Positions 1-10,800 of a stretch of 64,000 bases of DNA are shown here, one piece after another. Location of the stretch: NCBI GenBank assembly GCA_031761405.1, contig JASEVX010000013.1:44860153-44924152 (forward strand), read 5' to 3'. The notes beneath the pieces are model-generated. The model was not told the origin of the DNA. It saw nothing but the letters and a program-made list of their open reading frames with translations, and did not search any database. Origin of the DNA: Serripes groenlandicus. Lineage: Eukaryota > Mollusca > Bivalvia > Cardiida > Cardiidae. Every line of letters starts with the position of its first letter. Position 1 is the first letter of the stretch. The translations under genes and the position numbers were made by a program.

Positions 1-631
1 ACAACATTTTTTCTTGTAAATGAGGTTACATTTCCTCATACGATGTCAGATCGGTTTAGATAGTTTAACAAACAATATTATGTAACACATTGATACCGTT
101 GGTTACGATTAAGTAATATGCTCCTATAACACCAAGGAGGTCCGGCGAAATAAGCGAAGTGCTTCTCTTCTATTATTTATTAGTAGTATTGAGGAAGTAT
201 TTGTCTTAAATAAATATCTATTTCAAACGATAAACATTCGATTTTGGGAATATTTCATGTTTATTGTAACTAATTATATGTTTTGCTATGTATTGTGTAT
301 TTTGCTTTGATGTTTTGTTTGACCTGAATCTATGTAGTTAACGTCAATACAATATTGTGTGTTGTCCATTGCTCGTTTGGACAAGACGAGTGACGCTAGT
401 TATGTTGACAATCATCGGTAAGAGTGAATGACGTAGGCGGGTACGAACTTACGACCCAATCCCGCTTGATCGATCGGCCTCGTGGCGAATTGACTTACCA
501 TTGTACCTTTACCTTAGTGTTCGGGGTTAAACGCGTCTTTAAAATATAACTGCAAACAGTGTGGATTTTGTTTGTGTGTATGTTTTGGTATTAACGCAGC
601 TTTCTACCGCTAATGTCATATCGTGGGAAAC
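1..631. other. AT-rich intronic or intergenic sequence, no gene seen
   Basis: No exon matching the missing upstream part of the channel (TM1, FPAV-type motif) was found here. A weak minus-strand tRNA-like stretch with a B-box-like run lies near 430-500 and may be a very old SINE head. Confidence 0.3.
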
Positions 632-745
632 AGGACTGAGCTATGGCGTCTAAATTTGCATTGTTTACGAAGGTGTCAAAATTGCCCCTAATTCGGGGTT
701 TTCAAAATAGGTTTTTAGTTACAACCGTCTCACGCCAAGCCCTCG
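632..745 (+). mobile_element. MITE-W fragment (right half)
   Basis: It matches the right half of the MITE-W copies at 11021 and 16537, including the shared right end 'AGTTACAACCGT...CCCTCG'. The left half is missing, so no target duplication can be tested. Confidence 0.6.
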
Positions 746-777
746 ATATATTCATACGAGATGCAAATATATATAGA

Positions 778-918
778 GAATAATAGGTTGGTGCCGTGGA
801 TTGAGAAAGTTTATCTGGCAAGGCGGAGTAATTTATCGGGTGAGCCGAAGGCGAATCCGATAAATTACGGTGCCGAGCCAGATAAACTTTCTCAATCCAC
901 GGCACCAACCTATTATTC
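778..918. repeat. Long hairpin with 42-bp perfect arms
   Basis: The arm 778-819 is the exact reverse complement of 877-918. Further imperfect pairing (about 15 of 20) extends inward, leaving a loop of about 17 nt. It starts about 30 bp after the MITE-W fragment. It resembles a foldback element. Open frames on both strands here come from the symmetry. Confidence 0.8.
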
Positions 919-1526
919 TATTTATCCTGTTGCATTTATTTTTTATTTTTATGGCAGCTTTAAAAATATGTAACTTACTGAATTGCATCCCTTTCATTGT
1001 GACGTCATGTTTTATAAATAAACAGCAGCCAATCGTGATTGATGCGCGGAAAGAAATAGTTCTCAAATTTCTAACTTAATACAACACAAAAAATAGCTAT
1101 CTTCATGAATGTTGTATTCACAAATGAGAAATTTATCGACGATATATGCTGTTTTTATCGAATGAAGTTGAAATTTACAGCGACGCTTGCTAAAAAAAGT
1201 AGTCCCGGCTAGCAGGTGCCCGCCAGCTTATCACGTGATCAACTGACGTATATCAAAATAAATATACGGCACCCTGTTATCGGGTCGAAATTGCTACACG
1301 TGACAGGATAAAAGGTATTATCCAATACCATCTCCACCTGCTGGAGCTCAAGAGTGACATTGACTCCAATCGTTCAGACCCATTTTACCGGCTCTTACAT
1401 TTCAAGCTAGGATAAGACTTTGACTGCCATTTGACACTCCACAGAGGCAGACCAATGTTGAACAATATCAACCTGCAAATTCGTGCAGTCCAATCTTGTT
1501 CAACATTTATTAAGGTCAAGATATTT

Positions 1527-1706
1527 TAAATTTTACAGTAACTTTACTTGACATGGCTCTGTTATTTTACTTTTTGCGGAAACTGTAATTGCCATGGCAC
1601 TTTTTATTTTACTTTTTACAGAAACTGTAATTGTCATGGCAGTTTTTATTTTACTTTTTACAGAAACTGTAATTGACATGGCTCATGTTACTTTACTTTT
1701 TTTCAG
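1527..1706 (+). repeat. 42-bp tandem repeat carrying decoy 3' splice sites
   Basis: There are five units of 41-43 bp. Each has the layout CATGGC, T-rich tract, TTTTAC, T-run, AG, then an exon-like start (AAACTGTAATT or TAACTTTAC). AG positions are 1538, 1621, 1663 and the real 1706. The unit at 1579 has lost AG (GCGG). Confidence 0.8.
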
Positions 1707-1813
1707 TAACTTCACGTACGTATGGAACACTATCTATGGTAACTGTTACACAATGAACTCTAAGGACAATGGACAGCCGTCACTAACTACCAGTTATGCT
1801 GGACCACTCATGG
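1707..1813 (+). CDS. DEG/ENaC exon 1 of those seen (GNCY motif)
   Basis: The acceptor follows a T-rich tract ending CAG at 1704-1706. The exon carries one base, 35 codons and one base. It reads NFTYVWNTIYGNCYTMNSKD and ends SYAGPLM. The GNCYTMN stretch matches the family's conserved GxCYTFN ectodomain motif. The donor is GTTTGT at 1814, split after the first base of a Gly codon that the next exon completes. Copies of the acceptor side precede it and copies of the donor side follow it. Confidence 0.85.
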
Positions 1814-4800
1814 GTTTGTATTCTTTCTAGCAATTCTAATTTATAAATGTTTGAATAATAACTTCAAGTTATGTCGGACCATTATTATCAATCGTTCTTG
1901 TGAAGTTATATTGAATTCTGACCAAGGGTTGCTGAAAAATAGTGTTCACATGAAATGTCCACAGACCAACGGACCGACAAAACGTTAAACCGACAAACCG
2001 ACCGACCGACAAGCGTGACTCCTATATTGCCCCCATATACTATGTATCTGTGGGTATAATAATATCGGAGCTTTCATTGGTTTGTATGTAATTTAGCAAG
2101 TCTGATTTAATTTGATTAAATAGTAACTTCAAATAATGGCGGACCATTAATTGGTTTGTATGCAATCTAGCAGTTTTGATGTAGTCCGTTTGAATAGTAA
2201 CTTAGAATGATATCGGACCATTCAATGGTTTGTAGGCAATCTAGCAAGTCTAATTTAATTTGTTTGAAGAATAACTTAAAATTATACCGGACCATTCAAT
2301 GATTTGTAGGCAATCTTCCAGATCTGACGTCATCTGTCTGAATAGAAACTTAAAATAATACTGGACAATTCAATGGATTGTTTGCAAGTGTGTATTTGTT
2401 CTGTTTGAATTGTAACTTAAAGTTATGCAGGATCATTCATCGGTGTGTATGCAGTCTAGCCATTCCGAGTTAATCCATTTTGATTGGTTACATCAAAGAA
2501 TGCTGCACCAATCATTTGTTCGTATTCTTTTTTACAATTCTAAATTATATATTCGGCTGGTTATTTCAAAGTATGCTGGACCACAAATTGATTTGTATTC
2601 AATCTAAAATTCTGAGTTAAGCTGTTAGAAGTGTTACTTCAAATTATGCTAGACCACACTTTCTGATTATTTTGACTATACTTGTTTGGGTGATATTCCC
2701 GCCAATTTAAACAATATTTCAGCTTATATCTCTGCGTTTTCCAAATACCAATGCTTCTTTTCTGAATTGTCGCTGTAATATTACTGATATAATATTGTAA
2801 ACGGCATAACACTCCAACACAATGAAAATATTTTGACGCTGTTGTATCAATTGTACATTATAACATCGACGAAAGAGACATCTACTGTTAATTGAGTCTT
2901 TGGTATGACATCCGGGTTTTTCCCAGTCCGTGAATAGCCCTAATTTATACGGTGTAAATAAGGTATATTGTGTTTCAGTAACGATACCAATCACCTTTGC
3001 AGAAAGTCGTTCCTTACACTCAGTTACACATAGAGAGCCTATAGCAAGAGAGAAAGAGTAACGATACGTATATATGTATATTACCACGAGACGCGTGAAG
3101 AAATTATATTTTTCGAGACTGAACGCCTGGATATTCCCATGCTCCGAGAAGCACAATACATAACAACGTATCGCCGCTGCAACAAAATGTTACTTTCCTT
3201 TATAGACATATTATGTGTGTTTTTTTTTGTTGTTTATTTTTGTTCATATAAAAAAAGGCCATCTTATACAAATAGCACATTCTACACACGAAATAAAATT
3301 CATGAATGACGAGTGTTTGACCTTTCACTTACACATTTTAAATGACGACACATCATATTTCAATGAAGTCACATAACCTAAATTTGTATCGCATTTGTCT
3401 TACTCAAGAAGGGATATTCAATCCGTCGGGATGTTCGTATTTTAATGTCACATTTTGCATGTATTGGTGCGTGACATTTTAAATATATTTTCATCGAAAT
3501 ATCCAAAGGATTAAATGAAATAATTTTCTTACTATAATACACGACGAAAACCTCGTCTTTGATTATTTGTGCCAATCTCAACTCATTGCGTTTGACAAGA
3601 AATAATGCATTACATTTTACAAAATATGTCTCAATACTGGTAAACATCAAGCTTAAACATACTATGTTTGAGGTTTATGTTAAGTATTGATTGTTTAATA
3701 CTAATATCAATTATTATTAAACTTGTATATATAGGCCTAGTAGTCATTAATTGTCTATCCCTTTTTTGTATGTTGATATATTTGTTATTTTTCTTGTATT
3801 GAAATTGTATTATTTCCTTGTGTATTGTAAAATTTATTCTACGATATCTCCAAATAATGGAGACAATGAAGAATGATATTTTATTGTATTATATTGTATT
3901 GTATTGTATGCATATTGTACATTTGGTTGTCCTTTTATATTTTTAAGGTCTGACACTGGAATTGAACGTTGAGCAGCACAAATACGTGTCCGCCCTTGCC
4001 AACTCGGCGGGGATCCGAGTTTTGGTTCACCCGCGAGGGACCTATCCATTCCCAGAGGATGACGGATTTTCAATCGCCCCGGGAATGATGACGTCAGTTG
4101 GCATTAATAAGGTATTTATTCCTAACAATTTTTAATGGAATTTGACCTTGGAACAATGACCTTTCTAAAATAGATATTTATCAATCAATAAATAAAATAT
4201 TGATGTTAGCTGTATTGCTTTCAATGCATGAATACATGTTTTATTGTATTTTAACCATATTTACATCATATAATACATACATTACATCGTTTTGGATTGG
4301 GACGATATTGCAAAGTTATGATGTCCCGTTCCACCTTTAATGTCATTAAATAATAAATGGATGTGTATCCAATGATGGAAAATATTTTACATAGGTCAAG
4401 CAAAAAGCATAAAAGATGACACTATGAACGCTCACTTTGAGAGTAAGTCAAAATATGGCTGCAATGTATTGTGCTTCAAACATGAATTCACTCATTTCGT
4501 GATTAAGGGACTTATTTCCTCGCAATTAAGTTCCAAGCGTTAGGATGGTGACATTCCCTTCTTTTCTTTATATAATTCGTTTTTCCTTTGAACAATTTAA
4601 ATTTAATAAAGTAGTGATTTCTTGTTTCAATAACGCCCTTGATACAAAGTGCAACACGTTGAATACTATCAAAAACACCGCTAGTATGAATGATGCTAGA
4701 TTTTTACCTGAAAGTTTATGATTTTCCTGGGAACGCTCAGGACTAGCATATATACCTCGTTTATGTCGACCGATATATGGATTGTTTCAATAAAAGCACA

Positions 4801-7800
4801 ACGAAAAGAACAGTTTTATTTCATATGCGATCACGTACGCATTTGAATAACTTTAAACTTAAGTCACAAGATATGCGTTTAACAGGTCCAAACATGTACC
4901 GTTATGCTCGAAATCCGATTGCACTCCAACGAAACGAATTCGTTCTTTCGCAGACAATAATAAATTAGTTGATTGATTGTTTGGAGTCTAACGCCGTTTT
5001 CAACAATATGTCAATCATATCACGTTGGGAAGTTCACTTACCCATGTGTTTCCTGGCTTACTCACACCAGTTATTTACACAACAGTCTTTTTCAAGCAAC
5101 TGGCTGCTTTTCCACATAGACTGTAAGCCTATTGCTGAAACACGAATGTTGTTTGTTCAAGCATTTACGTTTTGTCAAACATTGAAAAGAAAAATGGCCG
5201 AGCTGGAGTTCGAACTCACAACCCTTCGCAAACGGGGCTTTGTGACAAAAACCATACTGGGTTTCTTGAAACAAGTTTGTTTATGAGGGTTTATTGCACG
5301 CATGACAGGTAAATTATGTTTTAACTTTGTATCACACATTGAGCTGGGCCAAAAACGCTGAACAATTTTAAAAAAAGTTGGGAATGCGGTTCCGTTTCAA
5401 TGTCATCTCAAGTATGCACCTTCATCAATCTCTATAAAATCAGACCAAGTACTTCGTTGTGCTTGTATTGAATCTGAATACAGCGCATAAAAGGTCATCT
5501 CGAATTGACCCTTTACATTAAACAAGAAAAGTCATTAAAAAAAGATAAACGGCGATCAATATGAGAAAATACTCAATCAAACTGTTTCATTTCCTTTATT
5601 TCTTCGACATTATTCATTAAATACAACATTTGATTGGTCTACAATCATTTGTTTAACATCTAGGTAAAAACCCTGGTTAATCAGCTATCGCCGAAAAAAC
5701 ATGAGCAGGCGCTCGTGTTATCTTTCTTATGAAATTGCATGATACTACCAACGCACGATGTTGCTTTAAACTATGGTGTCGATGCAATCGCAACACTCGG
5801 GCGTCATCGCTTCTATATTTTGTTTATAAATGCTATTTCCCCCTGTTAATACCTAACAATTAAATAGTCGATAATTTGATTTGTTGGCACAAAGGTCAAT
5901 CTGGGACGAACTGTTATATGCGGTCATCAGATAAATACAAGCGTTTGCTGCCCTCTGGTTTAACCAGGTCTGTTTAAACGCTTTGAACTGTTTAAATATT
6001 GAATGAAATTAAATTATATCATCATTTTAGAAAGATTTGATTCGCTTGCCACCACCCCACGCACAGTGTGGGTACAAAGGAAAGGGGGTGACTGATATCT
6101 ACGCCGAGGACTTTGGTACGATCTACTCGAAACAAACATGTTTGAAGTCGTGCTACCAGCAGATTCTAGAAGGCAAATGTCAATGTGGATTGTCAATCTA
6201 TCATATCCGGGATGGCCAGGATGTCTGCCCATGGAATGATACATTCTGTACGTAATTAATGTCACTTCTGGATACAAATAAAATAAACAAAAAGAGTAGT
6301 TGCACAATATTCCATTTGCCACAACGCTTTTAAATAGTATTCTGACATCGGAAAGATAATTTCTGTAAGAAGGTTAAGTAAGTGTACCTTCTCGATACAA
6401 ATAAATATACATAGTGACAAAAAAGGTTTCCTGTGCACTTAACAAGTACTAGCGCCGTTTGCGTGGAAAATCCCAAAAGCAGACCCCATACATCACGGGA
6501 TTCGAACCCGGGACCTTTGTAACAAGAAACCGACGCTCTACCACTGTCTTCTTGACGTTGTTTCTATCACGGATGCACACCGGAATCGGGGATTTCGGAC
6601 CGGGCGTCCCAAGATCCGAACACTGATTCCATTATTTACGTAACAAATGTATGTCACTTATTTATTTACTTTCTTATAGTCGAGTGCGTAGGGCGTCCAA
6701 ATTTCGAACCACACACTGATTCAATTATTTACGTAACTAATGTGTATGACTTCTAAAAAGTCGAGTTAGTAGGGCGTCTAAAGTTCGATCCGCACACTGA
6801 TTCCATTGCTTATGTAACTAATGTATTTTACTGATGTATTTACTTTCTTACAGACGAGTGCATAGGGGACTGTACGGACTTGTTTGCGACCTGTAATGGA
6901 ATGTGTCCGACACCATGTCAGTAAGTGTATTATTTTGTTTGTTTGTTTATATGGTGTTTTTTCTTTATTTCGCCGCTTCCAATAGTGCTTATGTTATATC
7001 ACGGCATCTCCCGGGTAACCAGTACGTCTATCTGGTCCATTTATCCTGACACCAGCTAATCAAGCATAATGCTAACATCACAATCCTAAGCCAAGAAACT
7101 ACAATTTTTAAAGTATTTGGCATCACTCCACCGTGGATCGAACCCGCGACCTACAGCACCGAGGCGGTGATGTTAAGTATTAAGATACACTTTTCTAGTT
7201 AAAGAGGTCCTGTTTCAAATCCCGACCGAACCCTCTGCTTTCGTCTGTGCTAGACAGTCACCCCACGTTGCTTCTCTTCAAGCATGTGTACAATCACAGG
7301 GACTTGCTCCTCTAAAAATAGATATTACCTACTCTATGCATAGTTAATGGACGAGTTCGGATGGGCTTCTCTATGAAAGAGAACTGTACGTCATTTCTAA
7401 ATATAAATTCAGAAAACATGCGCACTAATGCTTTCCATCTGAACGGTGTTCCCTCGTCTTAGTAGTAAACCATTTGGAACTACTCGGGTAATTCCGTAAT
7501 CCTTCATCATCCGTTGGTGAAGAATTCATCACCGAGGTATTCCGAATGAGTAGTAAACATCGTTGGTCGCCATTTTAAAATACTAGTAACCCCAGGCTTG
7601 AGGTGGGTTATTAGGATTCGAGTCAAAAGGTCAAAATGACGTCACTAAGGTTAAAAGTATCACCGTTCAAATGGATTACGAGTGCACTCGGATCCCATAT
7701 GATCTCGCCCAATATCTATGCATAGAGTAGGTCATATCTATTTTTAGAGCAACCTGTGTGTACAATGGGTATCTGTTAGACAAATAGGGCAACACATAAT

Positions 7801-10800
7801 TCCTTTAACTACGATGATTACCTCCCTTGTCAGCCATACTTGCGATGCAATATGTTTAGTAGACTCCTACCGGTTACATCGGAATGGTTTACCCCCTCCC
7901 ATCCGTACTTGTGAGAGAGTACTTGTGGAGTACCTTAAAGCGCACCATCGCACTTATAAAGACACTTAAATAAATAGTTGTTTTGTTTGTTTTATAACGG
8001 GTATCTTATTTGCATATTAATGCTATTCATTCCGTAAAAGGGGGATAATTACGGAACTAATAGCATTTCAAACAAAAGAAATAACCCCACAAATACACTT
8101 CATGAAAACGTCCGTCTATATATGTCTGTTCGAAATAAGAGCATGCTGTAATCGCCATGTCAAATTCCACTGGAGCTGTATAATTATTCGCTTAGATTGG
8201 CCGTTGAAAGAAAATGAATGACGTCTTGAAGTAATCTGTAATTACTAGAATCGGTACGTGCAGCATCGACAAATGTGTAGGCTTGCAAGAGCGGTGCTAT
8301 GCGAGAACCCGACTTAAGAACGTTGCGACCGAACACACTCTGCATTGTTCTCCAATAAGTCATAGAAATGTTAAAGAAACGTCTCCAAAGCAGTGTCTAT
8401 TTGGATCCATTAGTATGGATGTACCACCAGTCGTTTTATCTCACGTGAAATAATCACGTTAAATGTCCTGAACTCAAGGTGGAGATCAAAACTTTGAAAT
8501 GTTGAAATGTCTGCAATGATACTACTAATATGTCTACTAATAGTGACAACAAAGTAAGTAATAAGTAGTCCAAAATTATTTTGTCAGTAAATGTTGAAAA
8601 ACTTTCAATGAATAGTCATGATAATGTACACAACTTGGCTTACTGGGTATGTCTACCCAGAACAAAATAAGCAAACAATATCAATATTTAGATGTTTATT
8701 GTACTGGATAGTGAAATTATTACTCTAATTTTATCGAAGAACTATGATTCTAATATTTCAAGACAACTTTTGAACAGTTTTAAAACTTTGACAAGAATAC
8801 CTATTGTATGAAGTTCAGCACCTTTAAAGTTGGTTTTCCTGGGGGTATCTCTTATATCTATCGTAATTATTGTTTTTTTACCGCTTTCAACTATTGTTGC
8901 AGTCAGATCACGGCGTTGTCTGGGTAATTTCCAGTATTACTTGTCTATTTATCCTGACACCAGCAATTTCGTTGTAATGCTTACCAAACAATCCTTGTAT
9001 TATGTTCTATACAACGGGAATATTATTCTGCAGTTACGTTGTAGCCTTATGTGTTATATTCTTTAAATAAGGTTTCTGTTTTCATACCGCCTCGGTGGTG
9101 TAGTTATAGCGCGTCCGCCTCGAGTGCGGGAGGTCGCGGGTTCGATCCCTTTCTGGGTCAAACCAAAGACTTTACAAATATAGTAATGGCCGTCCTCCTT
9201 TGCACTTAGGTTCTATATACGGTTTATTTTCTATACATAAGGTTTCTATTCTATTCTATTCATAAGGTTTAAGGTTCATTTTTTATACGTAAGGTTTCTG
9301 TTCTATAAATAGTATTATGGTACAGTAGCGATATGCTGTATTATATTGTACCATGAATGGCGTAACACATGAATATGCCCTTCAGTCTCGCGATATACCA
9401 ATTTAAAATATTTTCCTACGCTCCGAGTAGGAAAATACAAAGCCGCGTAACTCTAAGTACTGTAGCAAGGTTTTGATTTCATAGCATAGCTATTATAACT
9501 TTTAAAGCAAGAACAAGATATACCCATTTCATATTCAAACAACATTCAACTATAATCAATCAATCAAAATCAAGACGGAATAAAACTTTTTATAGTTAAA
9601 ATAAGTCTAAATATGGAATGTGAGTGATGTACTACCGCATTCTGAATGACGTGACATCATATTTCGATGACATCAAATCATATTTCAATGACGTTACACT
9701 ACCATATTAGTTTACTAGATATTTTATCCTAGACCAGTATAAATATGTTTAATCATTCGTGTTGTATTTGCGTTTCGATATATAATAGAAATTTCAACTT
9801 TAATGTTTATTATTTCAGAGAGACAAAATATGACTACACAATCTCCATGTCAAAATGGCCGTCCGACGAGTATGAGGTATTTACTTATTTTAATTTATTT
9901 GGATTATTTGTCTACGTTTCAAATATTACTTATGTAGTCATTCATTCTTTCTAAAGTTTTGCATCCTGGGTAAGTTACCGATACAACCGATTCATGTATT
10001 CTGACACTTGCGAGTCAGTTGTAATGCTAACCCCACAGTCCTGAGCGCCAAGGATGCAATGCCATAATTACCATGTTAACAGTTTGATGTGACCCGACCG
10101 GGGATTTAACCCGCGACCACCTGCATCCCATCCTCGGTACCCAGGCTATTCATAGAATATATGATACCCTGGGTAAATTGGCTGTAAAATGATTAATTTG
10201 TGTGGCGAAATGCAGCCACTTGATTGGCCGCATGAATCAAACCTCATGCGATATGAAAATTACATTGTAGTTACGGAGGAAATCGTAGTGCATGCTTTAC
10301 GAAGATTTGCTAGCCAATTTGCCCAGGGTATCATATCTTTTATGAATAGCCTGGGTACCGAGGATGCCTGCATCCGAGATGGGCGTAATTGTCTGAGTTA
10401 CGCATTCAACCCTCGTCACGCATGTATACAATGATTACCTCCCTTATTCCACCATTGCGATTGGTAACATTTATTGGCATTAATAAAGGAGTTTATAAAG
10501 TTGGTGAACGATTATGAAACACAAAGGAATTTATTTCAGTTAGACAAAAATAATTGTTTTGTTGAAGAGTATGCTTGGTCTGATTGTAACAGCTTTTTGA
10601 TTTGAGGATTTGGTACATAAAGTTGTTTAAAGAAATTTCATTGGAAATTGACCCATCTAATTAACCAATATAAATTGTACATATTGTGAATCTATGAACT
10701 ATTTATTACTGTTACTACAAAATGTGACATTGTGAAGTATTCGGTTATATATAAGGAATTTCCTGGGTAAGGACTAATACTCAGTTTGCCCTGACTTCAG

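Noticed and set aside
2719..3156. 145-codon minus-strand frame
   Set aside because: No domain recognised, no splice or promoter context, and a part around 2990-3050 resembles sequence near 51330-51370 in reverse, suggesting an uncatalogued repeat.
6252..6253. Alternative donor GT at 6252 for exon 3
   Set aside because: Its use would put exon 4 out of frame and reach a stop quickly; GT at 6248 (GTACGT) restores the Cys-rich reading frame.
9085..9170. Possible true tRNA genes (also at 17711, 21257, 26345, 43540, 54340 and others)
   Set aside because: A and B boxes are present but the sequences do not fold as full cloverleafs with matched acceptor stems, and each continues into a SINE body; they are SINE heads.
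10189..10434. 81-codon frame
   Set aside because: It spans the 9-bp-duplication MITE and its border; the sequence is explained by the inverted repeats.
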